64,000 bases of DNA from UMGS1933 sp045593405 (GCA_045593405.1 JAZNWN010000003.1:1-64000); one strand, 5' to 3'. Shown: positions 16,121 through 28,331, numbered from the stretch's first letter. A program made the numbers and translations. The notes: generated from the letters alone by a model not told the origin.

Positions 16121-16149
16121 ATTATAACATATTTACATAAAAAAGTAAA
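16121..16149 (-). promoter_or_regulatory. Promoter of the 151-residue gene
   Basis: On the minus strand, TTTACT and TATAAT are separated by 17 bases. Confidence 0.65.
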
Positions 16150-16247
16150 ATTTAAATTTAATATTAGAATAAATGTAAAATAATACTATTTATAAATATA
16201 TTGAAAAATTATTAATTATAATATAAAATGATTTTAGGAGAATTGTT

Positions 16248-16892
16248 ATGAAAAAAGAAGATATAATAAAAATAATAGAGATTTTAAAAATAATATATCC
16301 AGATGCTAAATGTAGTTTAGATTTCAAAACCCCATTTGAGCTTGGAATAGCAGTAATGTTATCGGCACAATGTACAGATGAAAGAGTAAATAAGATAACA
16401 CCATTATTATTTGAAAAATATAAAAAACCAGAAGATTATATTGAAGCAACATTAGGCGAAATAGAAGAAATTATAAGGCCATGTGGATTTTATAAAAATA
16501 AGGCAAAAAGTGTTTTAGGATATGTAAAAAAGATAGTAGATGAGTATAATGGAAAAATGCCAGAAACAATGGAGGAATTAGTCAAACTTCCGGGGATAGG
16601 TAGAAAAAGTGCAAATGTAATAATGCTAGAAGCATTTAGTAATCCTCAAGGAATTGCAGTAGATACACATGCAAAAAGAATAGCAAACAGAATAGGATTG
16701 TCAAAAGAAAAAGAACCTTTAAAAATAGAACAAGATTTAATAAAAGCCATACCAAAAAAATATTTTAAAGATGTAAATCATTTATTAGTATGGCATGGAA
16801 GAAACTTGTGTAATGCAAGAAAACCACAATGTAACAAATGCCCAATAAATAAATATTGCGAATTTTATAGCAAATATCATAAACAAATATAA
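16248..16892 (+). CDS. nth: Endonuclease III
   Basis: This DNA glycosylase/AP lyase removes oxidised pyrimidines. The 214-residue protein has the helix-hairpin-helix LPGIGRKSANV with catalytic Lys120, the catalytic Asp139 in VDTHAKR, and the C-terminal 4Fe-4S cluster ligands C188, C195, C198 and C204 with C-x6-C-x2-C-x5-C spacing. The ribosome-binding site is AGGAG. It stands alone, followed by an inverted repeat. Confidence 0.97.
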   Translation: MKKEDIIKIIEILKIIYPDAKCSLDFKTPFELGIAVMLSAQCTDERVNKITPLLFEKYKKPEDYIEATLGEIEEIIRPCGFYKNKAKSVLGYVKKIVDEYNGKMPETMEELVKLPGIGRKSANVIMLEAFSNPQGIAVDTHAKRIANRIGLSKEKEPLKIEQDLIKAIPKKYFKDVNHLLVWHGRNLCNARKPQCNKCPINKYCEFYSKYHKQI

Positions 16893-16973
16893 AACACAAA
16901 TATAAAACACAAATACATAAAACTTCTAAAATTGGTAAAAATATGATTATTATAATGTGATAAATAATCATTT

Positions 16974-17066
16974 TGAAGTGAGAGGTGTGAAGTGTGATTT
17001 TAGGATTTTTCTACGAAGAAATTACCCTAAAGGCACACTTCCTACATCCAACTTCCCACTTCATTT
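16974..17066. repeat. Inverted repeat family F, copy 1
   Basis: GAAGTGAGAGGTGTGAAGTG on the left faces CACTTCCTACATCCAACTTC and CCACTTC on the right. A related copy lies at 30203-30299. The right end runs into a T-rich stretch, so it may also terminate nth. Confidence 0.7.
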
Positions 17067-17084
17067 TTTAGGAGTGAATTTTTT

Positions 17085-20000
17085 GTGAAAAAAAATAAAT
17101 TTTTAAATATAAAAGGGGCAGTTTTAGATAGTGAAAACTTAAAAAAGTTTATGGAAAAAACTGCCATTAATTATGAAGTGAAAAAATATTCAAACATAAA
17201 TACCTATCCCATAGAAAGAATAAATGAAAATTATTTATTTATAGAAAAAACATATAATTTATTAAATGAACATATAAAAAAAAATATTGAAATTCATCCA
17301 GCAGGAGAGTGGCTATTAGATAATTTTTATATAATAGAAGAAACAGTAAAGAAAATAAAAAAAGAAATGCCACTAAAAAAATATAAAGAACTTCCAGGAA
17401 TTGCAGTTGGAATATATGAAGGTTTTGCAAGAATTTATTTAATTGCTTCAGAAATTGTTGCATATACAGATAATAAAATAGATGATGAAACTTTAAAAAT
17501 CGCTTTACTTGCATATCAAAAACAAAAAAATTTAAGTATGGAAGAAATATGGAGCCTTTGGATATTTTTAGAAATAGCAATAATAGAGAATATACGCGCA
17601 GTTTGTGAAAAAATATATGTAGCACAAAACCAAAAATATAAAGTAGAAAGTATTATAGAAAGATTAGTAGAAAGGAAACAAGAATATAAGTTTAAATCCT
17701 CAAAGAATGCTTTTAAATCAAATTATTTGAAAAATGAGATGAAATATCCTTTTATAGAGTATATGTCATATAAGTTAAAAAGATTTGGTAAAAAGGGAAT
17801 AGCGTATTTAAATATTCTAGAGGATGAAGTAAATAAAACAGGTCTTACGATTTCTGAGGCCATACAAAAGGAACACTTTGATATAGCTTTGCAAAAAGTA
17901 TTAATTGGAAACAGCATAACGAGCATAAGGGAACTTTCTAGAATAAACTTTTTAATGCTTTTTGAAGAAATTAATGGGGTAGAAGAAATATTAAAAAAAG
18001 ACCCAGCAGATATTTACTCTAAAATGGATTATAGAACAAAAGCATATTATAGAGAAAAAATAAAAGAGCTTGCAAATAAAACAAAGATTTCTGAGAATTA
18101 TATTGCAAATAAAGTATTGGAAACTGCAAATAAAAATTTAGAAGATGAAAGAAAGTCTCATATTGGCTATTACTTAATTGATGAAGGCTATAATGAGTTA
18201 ATAAAGAAATTAAATGCTAACTCTAAATTTATTCACAAAACAAATAAAATGAAAGTAATGCAATATATATTATTAGTTTTTATATTAATTACAGTATTTA
18301 CAGTGGTTTGTGGATTATATTTGTTCAAAAAGACGAATTCATTAATTTATAGTGTTATATTTGCTATTCTAGCATTTGTTCCAATATCTGAAATATTAAT
18401 ACAGATAGTAAACTATTTATTAGTAAAATTTGTAAAACCAAAAGTAATTCCAAAATTAGATTTTAATGGAGAAATTCCAGAAGAATATTCTACTTTAGTA
18501 GTTATACCAACGATAATAAATAGTAAGAAAAAAGTACAAGAATTAATGCATAAATTAGAAGTTTATTATTTAGCAAATAAATCTCCTAATTTATATTTTG
18601 CACTTTTGGGAGATTGTACATCTTCTAAAAATGAAAAAGAAAGTTTTGATAAAGATGTAATTAATTCAGGGATTGAAGAAACAAAAAAATTAAATGAAAG
18701 ATATAGGGATAAGTTCTATTTTTTATATAGAAACAGAATCTGGAATTCTGGAGAAAAATGCTTTTTGGGTTGGGAAAGAAAAAGAGGATTAATTTGTGAG
18801 CTTAATGAATTTTTAGTGACAGGTATAGATAAATTTAATACAAATACTTTAAGAGAAACTGATGTTAGAGAGAAAATAAAATATGTTATAACATTAGATT
18901 CAGATACAAACTTAGTTTTAGATTCTGCAGAGCAGTTAGTGGGAGCAATGGCACATATTTTAAATAAGCCTAAAATTAGTGAAAGTAGAAATGTTGTAGA
19001 AGAGGGGCATGCATTAATTCAGCCAAGGGTAGGAGTAGACTTAGAATCTAGTAGACAAAGTTTATTTAGCAAAATATTTTCTGGAATGGGTGGTACAGAC
19101 CTTTATGCAAATGCTATATCAGATGTTTATCAAGATAATTTTGGGGAAGGAATTTTTACGGGAAAAGGAATATACGATGTAGAAGTTTTTAATAGAGTTT
19201 TAGGAAATGAAATTCCTGAAAATACAGTATTAAGCCATGACTTATTAGAAGGAAGTTATCTAAGAGCGGCTTTAGATACAAGCATATTTTTATTGGATGG
19301 ATGTCCAGGGAGATATAATAGTTATATGCAAAGGCTTCATAGGTGGATAAGAGGAGATTGGCAATTGTTAGATTGGCTTAAAAATACAATTGTTGCAAAA
19401 GATGGTTTGAAAAAAATAAATCCATTAAATAAGCTTTCAAAATTTAAAATTTTGGACAACTTAAGAAGAAGCATAGTGCCTGTTTTTGCTTTAATATTAA
19501 TTATTATAGGTCTGGTATTTAAATCTAAGATTAGTTTTACTATTGGAATTATATCTGTACTTTTTCCAAGTATAATAGACATTGGAAATTATATTGTATT
19601 TAAAAAAAGTACTCCAAATTCATTTTCTGTTGCAAATAAAAGCATTACAAAAATTATTGGAGACTTGAATGCAAGTATATTAAGAGGTTTGCTAGATTTC
19701 ATGTTTTTGCCAAATAAAGTTTGTATTACTTTAGATGCAATCTGCAAAAGTATATATAGATTAAAAATATCAAAACAAAATTTATTAGAATGGACAACAT
19801 CTGAAGAGGCAGAAAAACAGGCAAAAACAGATTTATTTTCATATTTTAAAAATATGAAGGCAAATGTAATATTAGGAATTATAGGTGCTATTATAGGAGT
19901 TTATTTTTCAAAAACTGTAACTCTAATTGTATCCATAATCTGGATTGTGGCTCCAAGTGTAGCTTGGTATATAAGTAAATTTAATGTTCATGTTCAAAAC

Positions 20001-23000
20001 ATAACTTTAAGAGATAAAAAATATCTAATAGAAATCGGAAAAAAAACTTGGAAATACTTTGCAGAAAATATTAATGAATATAATAATTATTTGCCACCAG
20101 ATAATTATCAAGAGAGTAGGAAACAAAAAGTGGCTAATAGAACCTCTCCAACTAATATTGGTTTGGGGCTTTTGGCAGTGGTTTCTAGTTATGACTTAGG
20201 ATATATTGATAAAAATAAATGTATTGATTTAATAGAAAGAATGCTATTTACAATAGAAAAACTTCCAAAATGGTGTGGACATTTATATAATTGGTACAAT
20301 ACCATAACACTAGAACCACTTATGCCACGCTATATATCAACAGTTGATAGTGGAAATTTTGTAGGGTATTTATATACTTTAAAAAGCTTTTTAATAAATT
20401 TTTCTAAAACTGAAAAAATAGAAATTTTGATTTCAATAATAGATAGATTAATTGAAAATACTAATTTTTTGGTTTTATATGATTATAAAAAAAGAATTTT
20501 TTCTATTGGGTTTAATATAGAAGAAAACAAATTAACAGATTCATACTATGACTTACTTGCATCAGAGGCAAGACAAGCAAGTTTGGTTGCAATTGCAAAA
20601 AGAGATATTCCATCTAAACATTGGAATTCTTTAAGTAGAACACTTACAACTTTAAATGGATATAAAGGCTTGATTTCATGGTCTGGAACAGCTTTTGAAT
20701 ACTTAATGCCAAGTATAAATATTAGATCTTATGAAGGAAGTTTGCTTGATGAATCTTGTAGATTTTTAATAATGAGCCAAAAGGAATATGCAAAAAAATT
20801 AGGTACGCCTTGGGGAATTTCAGAAGCGGCTTTTAGTTTAAAAGATCTAAACAATAATTACCAATACAAAGCATTTGGAATTCCATGGCTAGGTTTAAAA
20901 AGAGGATTAGATGAGGATGTAGTTGTATCACCATATTCTGTTTTTTTAAGTTTAATATATGACTCAATTGATAGTATAAAAAATATTAGAAGGTTAGAAC
21001 ATGAAGGAATGGTAGGAAAATATGGATTTTATGAATCTATAGATTATACAAGTTCTAGGCTTAAATCAAACGAAACAAAACAGATTGTAGCAACTTATAT
21101 GGCACATCATCAAGGCTTGATTTTACTTTCAATAAATAATTTCATAAATAACAAAATATTAATAGATAGATTTTATAAAAATCCGGAAATAGAGGCAATT
21201 GACATTCTACTACAAGAAAGAATGCCTCAAAAAGCAATAGTAACAAAAGAGAAAAAGGAAAAAATAGAAAAATTAAAAATAAGAGATTATCAAAATTATA
21301 GTGAAAGAGTGTATACAAAAGTAAATAAAAACATTCCTACTACAAATGTTATTTCAAATGGGACTTATACAGTTTTAAATTTAGTAGATGGACGAGGATA
21401 TAGTAGATATAAAAATATTTTAATTAATAAATTTAAAGAAACAGATGATTATGACCAAGGAAACTTTTTCTACATCAAAAATTTAACTAATAATCAAATT
21501 ATAAGTGCAAAGCTAGAAAAAGATGATGAAGGGAAAGTTGTTTTTGCGCCAGATTGTATAAAAACTATAAAAACAGTTGGTAATATAAAAATAAAAAATA
21601 TTAATGTAATTGCTCCAGATGAGCCAATCGAAATCAGAAGGTTAGAAATAATAAATGAAGGAGATAAAACAGAAAATTTAGAAATAATAAACTATTTTGA
21701 ACCAGTATTATCAAGTAAGGAACAAGAATATAGTCATCCAGCATTTAATAATTTATTTGTAACTTATGAACAATTAGAAACTGGAGAAATAATTGTAAAA
21801 AGAAAAAAGAGAGGATTTAAAGAAAAAGATATATTTTTAGGAGTAAATTTATATACAGAAAACCAAACAATAGGAAATTTAGAATTTGAAATAAATAAAG
21901 AAAAGTTTTTTGGACAAGGAAATATATCAGGACTTCCTGCTATGATAGAAAAAAACATTCCTTTTAGTAATAGCTTATCACAAGTTACTGAAAGCGTTTT
22001 AGCAACAAAAAGAACAATAAAGTTGGAAGGAAGAAAAAAAGCAATTGTAGATTTAATAATGTGTGTATCCATAGATAGAGATAATGTTGTAAATATGCTA
22101 AAAGAATATAAGAATACAAATGCAATCACAAAAATATTTGAATTATCAAGAGCAAAGACAGAGGCAGAAACTATTTACCTAGGACTAAAAGGTAGAGATA
22201 TAGAAAAGTATCAAAAAATGTTATCATTACTATTATTTCAAAATCCAATAAAAAGTTTAGAAAGTAATATAATGCCAAATAAAGTATATTCTCAAAGTGA
22301 CTTATGGAAGTTTGGAATATCTGGAGATTTACCAATTTTACTAGTTAAAATTAGAGATATAAATGAAAAATATATCTTAAAAGATGTACTAAAAGCATAT
22401 GAATTTTTTAGGAATAAAAACATAAAAATAGAGCTTGTAATTTTAAATAAAGAAGTCAATTCATATGAACATTATTTAGAACATGGAATAGATAGTGAAA
22501 TTCAAAACAAGCAATTATTGTATTTAAAAAATACTTTTGGTGGAATTTTTACTATAAATGAAAATGGACTAGAAAAAGAAGACATAGAACTATTAGAATT
22601 TAGATCAAATTTAATTTTAGATGCTAGTTTAGGAAATATAGGAACTCAGCTAAAAGACCTAGAAGAAGAATTTACAAAGGAAAATGTTGGCGCAAGGGAA
22701 TATAGGGGCAAGACTCCATACCTGCCCGTAATAGAAGATAATATAGAAACTTTAAATGAAGATTATACCACATTAAAATATTACAATGAATATGGTGGAT
22801 TTACTGAAGATGGATTAGAATACAAATTTAAAGTTTCAGACAATCAAAAGCTTCCAACAGTTTGGTGTACAATTTTAGCAAACCCTGAATTTGGTACTTT
22901 AGTTACACAAAATTTAGGTGGATTTACTTGGCACAAAAATAGTAGGTTAAACAGGATAACAGCTTGGAATAACATTCCAAGTATAGATATTCCATCAGAA

Positions 23001-25137
23001 ATAATTTACTTAGAAAACATGAATAATGGTAAACAGTGGAGTCTTTCACAAAATATAAGTAAAAGTCAAGAATACCATTTTAGTTATGGTTTTGGGTATG
23101 TAAAATTAAAGACTTTAAAGGATGAAATATTGCATGAATTAGATACTTTTGTCCCTTTAGAAGATACAGTAAAAATAAATATTTTAAGATTAAAAAATAC
23201 TTCCAATGAGCAAAAAAGATTAAAAATAGTTTATTATATAAAACCAGTTTTAGGAGAAGACGAGATAAAAACTTCTGGTTATATAAAAATACAAAAAAAA
23301 GGAAATTTTGTAACAGCAACAAATATGTATAAACAAGAGTTGAAAAATGAAGAAATTTTTGTTACTAGCAATAAAAAAATAAATACATTTACTGGAGATA
23401 AAAACGAATTTTTAGGGAATATGGATTTAAGAAAACCCCAAAAACATTTAGGAAATAGAAACGGATTATACAAAAAAACTTGTATTGCAATAGAAATAGA
23501 AGTAAATTTAGATGCATATGAAGCACAAGATGTTTTGCTAAACTTAGGGGCTAAAACAGAAAATGAAATATTAAATGAAGATTATACAGATACTGCAAAA
23601 TGTGAAGAAGTTTTTAAAAACACAAGAAATTACTGGTATGAATTATTGAATAAGATTCATGTAAATACACCAGTAGAATCTATTAATATTATGCTAAATG
23701 GATGGGCTGCATACCAAAGTATTGTTTCGAGATTGTGGGCAAAGTCGGGTTATTACCAATCTGGTGGTGCAATAGGTTTTAGAGATCAGCTTCAAGATAC
23801 TTTAGGTGTAAAATATATAGATATAGATTTAATGAAAAAACAAATATTAATTGCAGCAAAACACCAATTTATAGAAGGTGATGTGGAACATTGGTGGCAT
23901 GAGGAAACTGGAAGAGGTATAAGAACAAGGTTCTCTGATGACTTATTATGGCTAGCTTATGTGGTTTGCGAATATATAGATTATACAGGAGATACCAGTA
24001 TTTTAGATGAAGAAATTCCATACTTGGCAGGAGAAATTCTGCCAGATGGAATTGATGAGAAGTATGATAAATATAAGGAGTCAGATATAAAAGAATCTTT
24101 ATATAATCACTGTATAAGAGCTATAGAAAAAGCTTTGGATTTTGGAGAAAATGGTTTACCTAAAATAGGAAGCGGAGACTGGAATGATGGATTAAATACA
24201 GTAGGAAATAATAAAAAAGGAGAGAGCGTTTGGCTAGGATTTTTCCTTTATAATATTTTAGATAGGTTTAATAAAATTTGCGAAATAAAACAAGATAACG
24301 AAAAAATAGAAAAATATGAAGAAGTAAAACGAAATTTAAAGAAGGCATTAAATATTAATGGATGGGACGGAAGATGGTTTAGAAGGGCATATATGGATAA
24401 TGGAGACCCAATTGGAAGTATAGAAAACGAGGAATGTAGAATAGATAGTATATCTCAAAGTTGGGGAGTAATCTCAGATGCGGCGGACAATGACAAAAAA
24501 TATATTTCAATGGAAAGTTTAGAAAATCTTTTAGTAGATAAAGAAAATGGTTTAATAAAATTATTAGATCCTCCTTTTGAAAAGACAAAAATAGAACCAG
24601 GTTATATAAAATCATATCTTCCTGGTGTAAGAGAAAATGGTGGACAATACACACATGCTGCAATGTGGGCAATAATGGCATTTACAAAATTAGGTTTTGG
24701 GGATAAGCGGAATTGAATATTATACAATGATAAATCCAATAGAACACTCAAGAACAAAAGACGCTGCAAGAAAATATAAAGTAGAACCATATGTTATACC
24801 AGCAGATATATATGAAGCAAAAGGATTAGAAGGAAGAGGAGGGTGGACATGGTATACAGGTTCATCAAGCTGGTTTTGTAAAATAGGGTTAGAAAATATT
24901 TTAGGGTTAAACATACAAAATGGAGTATTGACTTTAAACCCATGTATATCAAAAGACTGGAAAGAATACAACATAAGATACAAATATGAAAATAGTATTT
25001 ATAATATAAAAGTAAAGAATCCAAATGGCAAAAATACAGGAGTAGAAGAAATGTATTTAAATGGAAAAAAACAAGAAGATTTACAAATCAAATTAGTTGA
25101 TAATGGTAATATAAATGAGGTAGAAGTGGTAATGTAG
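17085..25137 (+). CDS. Cyclic beta-1,2-glucan synthase, read through one +1 shift at CGG
   Basis: This giant membrane enzyme polymerises UDP-glucose into beta-1,2-glucan and cyclises it. Domain order fits the ChvB/NdvB type. The N-terminal half is a GT84 domain with membrane segments (about residues 390-450, 800-845 and 925-970), a DSD motif and HRWIRGDWQLLDWL. A middle glucoamylase-like cyclisation domain carries TSPTNIGLG, NWYNTITLEPLMPRYIS and TVDSGN. A GH94-like domain is C-terminal. The zero frame stops at 24716. Codon 2542 is CGG (24708-24710); skipping its C continues GIEYYTMINPIEHSRT and GRGGWTWYTGSSSW, which completes GH94. Total length is about 2683 residues, close to the family norm. 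The start is GTG with AGGAGTG upstream. Confidence 0.88.
24708..24711 (+). other. Probable +1 recoding site: CGGA read as Gly
   Basis: The zero frame is GAT AAG CGG AAT TGA. Skipping C24708 gives GAT AAG GGA ATT GAA TAT TAT, which restores the conserved GH94 sequence for another 142 residues. Confidence 0.75.
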
Positions 25138-25157
25138 GGGCTGGTATTAACCAGCCT
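25134..25157. repeat. GTAGGGG palindromic element, copy 8
   Basis: The element reads GTAGGGGCTGGTATTAACCA and then GCC, with stem GGCTGGT/ACCAGCC followed by TTTT. It overlaps the glucan synthase stop codon and probably serves as its terminator. Confidence 0.8.
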
Positions 25158-25303
25158 TTTGACCGGTTTGTTACAAAAATGTAATAAATTTGTCATAAAA
25201 AACTTGTATAAATTTCTTGAATATGATATAAAGTAATTTATAAGATACATAAACGCATTTTATAAGATTTAAACGTTTCATATGAAGGAAGGGGAACTTT
25301 CAC

Positions 25304-26020
25304 ATGGAGAATTTTGAAAATAAAAAAACAATTTTAATTGTTGATGATGAAAAACCTATAGTTGATATTTTGGTATATAATTTGCAAAAAGAGGGGTATA
25401 ATACTTTAGAGGCAAATGATGGGGCAGAGGCTATTGATATAGCTTTGAATCAAAAACCAGATTTAATTCTATTAGATATAATGCTTCCTAAAATGGATGG
25501 ATTAACAGTGTGCAAAAAAATAAAAGCATCTTTAAATATCCCAATTTTAATGCTTACAGCTAAAGATGAAGAAATAGATAAAATATTAGGATTAGAATTA
25601 GGGGCAGATGACTATATAACAAAACCTTTTAGTGTAAGAGAACTTATGGCAAGAATAAAAGCAAATTTAAGAAAATCAGAAGCTAGCTTAGTTCCTCAAG
25701 AAGAAAAAACAGAAACTAAAAAAATAGTTGTTGGGAGATTATCTTTAGATTTAGATAAATTTGAAGCACAAATAGATGGAAAAGTTATAGATTTGACATT
25801 AAGAGAGTTTGAAGTACTTAAATTTTTAGCAATGCAACAGGGGCAAGTAGTAACTCGTGAGTTGTTACTAGAAAAAGTTTGGGGATATGAATATTATGGA
25901 GATATAAGAACTGTGGATGTAACAGTAAGAAGAATAAGAGGAAAAATAGAAAAAGATACAGCAAATCCAGATATTCTTGTAACAAAAAGAGGAGTTGGAT
26001 ATTATATAAAAACAGAATAA
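25304..26020 (+). CDS. OmpR/PhoB-family response regulator
   Basis: The 238-residue protein has a receiver domain (ILIVDDEKPIVDIL, phospho-acceptor Asp58 in LILLDIMLP, and KPF at the end). A winged-helix DNA-binding domain follows (LTLREFEVLKFLAMQQGQVV, VDVTVRRIRGKIE, TKRGVGYYI). The sequence resembles WalR/PhoP of Firmicutes, and the partner histidine kinase follows. Which of these it is cannot be decided here. The ribosome-binding site is AAGGAAGGGGA. Confidence 0.93.
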   Translation: MENFENKKTILIVDDEKPIVDILVYNLQKEGYNTLEANDGAEAIDIALNQKPDLILLDIMLPKMDGLTVCKKIKASLNIPILMLTAKDEEIDKILGLELGADDYITKPFSVRELMARIKANLRKSEASLVPQEEKTETKKIVVGRLSLDLDKFEAQIDGKVIDLTLREFEVLKFLAMQQGQVVTRELLLEKVWGYEYYGDIRTVDVTVRRIRGKIEKDTANPDILVTKRGVGYYIKTE

Positions 26021-26031
26021 GGATAAAAAAG

Positions 26032-26057
26032 GTAGGGTTCGGCATGCCGAACCCTAT
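26032..26057. repeat. GTAGGG palindromic element, copy 9
   Basis: GTAGGGTTCGGCATGCCGAA followed by CCCTAT is a nearly perfect palindrome right after the response regulator. It may reduce transcription into the kinase gene. Confidence 0.7.
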
Positions 26058-26083
26058 TAATTAAATGATATTTTTTTAATGAT

Positions 26084-26109
26084 GTAGGGGAGGACCCCAA
26101 AGTCCGCCC
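26084..26109. repeat. GTAGGGG palindromic element, copy 10
   Basis: GTAGGGGAGGACCCCAAAGT followed by CCGCCC is a divergent copy between regulator and kinase genes. Confidence 0.6.
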
Positions 26110-26147
26110 TTTTTAGTTGAAAAGGAAATATATATAAGGAGAAAGAA

Positions 26148-27557
26148 ATGATCAAAAGTACACAAATAAAAATAATTTTTATAATAGTCTTACTTGCAAT
26201 AATAATGTTTGGTTCATTTGGAATTTATTCTGTTGTGAGATTTGAGAAATTACAAACATTAGTAAATCAAAAAGATATATTAACACAAGAGGTATATAAT
26301 TTAAAAATAGTTTTAGTAATTCTAATAGTAGCATTTTTATTAATATCTTTAGTTATAATTTGGTTTACTAAAAAAATGATAGATAAGCCTATTTTAAGGT
26401 TAATTCAGAGCGCAAAACAAATTAATAACGAAGAACAAAGATTTACAGAAAATATTAAAAGTGATATTGATGAATTGACTGATGCATTTGCTACAATGAA
26501 TATAGGATTAAAAGAAAATTTTAATGAAGTAATAAGACAAAAGAAACAAATGGAAACAATTTTGCGTTATATGAATGATGGTATAGTAGCTTTTAACATG
26601 AAAGGAAAAATTATACATATAAATCCTGCAGCAAAAAATTTATTAAATATTTCAGAAAAAGAAAATAGTTTTGAAGAAATATTTAATAAATTAGATGAAG
26701 ATATAAACATGGAAAAATTGATATATTTAGATGATTGGACAACAAGTGAAAAAAGGGTAGAAATTGAAGAAAAGTATCTAAAACTTTTCTTTGCACCATT
26801 TAAAGACGAAAACGAAAGACCTTCGGGAATAATAGTATTAATTCAAGATATAACAGAACATGTAAAATTAGATAACATGAGAAAGGAATTTATTGCAGAT
26901 GTATCACATGAATTAAAAACACCACTTACATCTATAATGGGTTATGCAGAAACACTTTCAGAAATGGACTATGATAAAGAAATTCAAGATAAATTCTTAA
27001 ATGTAATATCAAATGAAGCAGTAAGGATGACAAAACTAGTAAATGATTTATTAACACTTTCAAAACATGATGATACAAATACAAAATGGGAGAAAACAGA
27101 ATTCGATTTAGGAGAATTAGTAAAAAATTGCCAAGAGTTCTTACAAATTGAGATGGAAAAGAAAAGGCAAAAAGTTGAATGTTTTGTAACAGCAAATGTA
27201 CCACATGTATATGCAGACAAAGACGGAATAGAAAGAGTGGTATTAAATATATTATCAAATAGTGTAAAATATACACCTAAAGGTGGCACAATAAAGATAT
27301 ATGTTGGATTTGTATATAATGATGCATATATAAAAGTGATTGATAGCGGGGTAGGAATACCAGAAGAAGATCTTAGCAGAATATTTGAAAGATTTTATAG
27401 AGTAGATAAAGCAAGGTCTAGAGAGCTAGGAGGAACAGGACTAGGATTATCAATTGCAAAGGAAATATTAGATAAAAATGGTGGAAGAATAGATATAAAA
27501 AGTGTAGTAGGAAAAGGGACAGAGGTTGTTATAACAATACCAACTAAAAATGGGTAA
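26148..27557 (+). CDS. Sensor histidine kinase (PhoR/WalK-like)
   Basis: The 469-residue membrane kinase has two N-terminal transmembrane segments (about residues 7-30 and 52-74) with only a short extracytoplasmic loop. A HAMP region, a PAS domain (RYMNDGIVAFNMKGKIIHIN) and a HisKA box with phospho-accepting His254 (DVSHELKTPLTSI) follow. The HATPase end has NILSNSVKYTP, DSGVGIPEEDL and GGTGLGLSI. It pairs with the upstream regulator. The tiny sensor loop suggests an intramembrane or cytoplasmic signal. Confidence 0.93.
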   Translation: MIKSTQIKIIFIIVLLAIIMFGSFGIYSVVRFEKLQTLVNQKDILTQEVYNLKIVLVILIVAFLLISLVIIWFTKKMIDKPILRLIQSAKQINNEEQRFTENIKSDIDELTDAFATMNIGLKENFNEVIRQKKQMETILRYMNDGIVAFNMKGKIIHINPAAKNLLNISEKENSFEEIFNKLDEDINMEKLIYLDDWTTSEKRVEIEEKYLKLFFAPFKDENERPSGIIVLIQDITEHVKLDNMRKEFIADVSHELKTPLTSIMGYAETLSEMDYDKEIQDKFLNVISNEAVRMTKLVNDLLTLSKHDDTNTKWEKTEFDLGELVKNCQEFLQIEMEKKRQKVECFVTANVPHVYADKDGIERVVLNILSNSVKYTPKGGTIKIYVGFVYNDAYIKVIDSGVGIPEEDLSRIFERFYRVDKARSRELGGTGLGLSIAKEILDKNGGRIDIKSVVGKGTEVVITIPTKNG

Positions 27558-27683
27558 GTAGAGCCACACAGCCCACATCCAATTTTCTACCTCAATAATC
27601 ATTTATTATATAATTATTTTCAAAAATTAATTGTAAAATCCACAATACTAATGTATAATAATAAATTAGAAAAGAGGTTACAT

Positions 27684-28331
27684 ATGGAAGAAAAATCTAC
27701 AATTAAAGAAATACTTGAATGGGGTTATTGTATAATAATAGCTGTTGTATTAGCATTACTTGTAAGATATTATATAGGAACACCTACTATAGTCCAACAA
27801 CAATCAATGCAAACAACTTTTATGCCAGGAGACAGGCTTATTTTAAGTAGATTAACAAGAACTGCAAAAGGCACATATGAAAGAGGAGATATAATAACTT
27901 TTGAGGCACCAAGCACAACAGTTGTTTCTTCAGCAAATGTAAATTATGATTATCCAGTAGCAGAATATAAAAACGAACCAGAAAGTCTTTGGAACAAATT
28001 TGTTTATTATATTTTAGAGGTAAATAAAGTTAGTTATATAAAAAGAATAATAGCAGTAGAAGGTGACCATATAGAAATAAAAGATGATAAAGTATACTTA
28101 AATGGTAAAGAGCTAGAAGAAAAATATTTAAATGGATTTACAAAAACAAATATGGGGAAATATGGTGTATTTTCAGATGTTGTAGTACCTGAAGGTTATG
28201 TATTTGTTATGGGAGATAATAGAGACCATAGTACAGACAGTAGATGTTTTGGATGTATACCAGTATCAAAAATAGAAGGTAAAGTATGGATAAGATTTTG
28301 GCCATTTTCTAAATTTGGCACAGTACAATGA
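27684..28331 (+). CDS. lepB: Signal peptidase I
   Basis: This membrane serine protease removes signal peptides from exported proteins. From the ATG at 27684 (AAGAGGTTA upstream) the product has 215 residues. It has one N-terminal membrane anchor, catalytic Ser41 in QQQSMQTTFMPGDR, general base Lys120 in YIKRIIAVEGD, and box E GDNRDHSTDSR. The residues before the serine (VQQQSM) differ from the common PSGSM. It lies between the kinase gene and holB. Confidence 0.93.
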   Translation: MEEKSTIKEILEWGYCIIIAVVLALLVRYYIGTPTIVQQQSMQTTFMPGDRLILSRLTRTAKGTYERGDIITFEAPSTTVVSSANVNYDYPVAEYKNEPESLWNKFVYYILEVNKVSYIKRIIAVEGDHIEIKDDKVYLNGKELEEKYLNGFTKTNMGKYGVFSDVVVPEGYVFVMGDNRDHSTDSRCFGCIPVSKIEGKVWIRFWPFSKFGTVQ

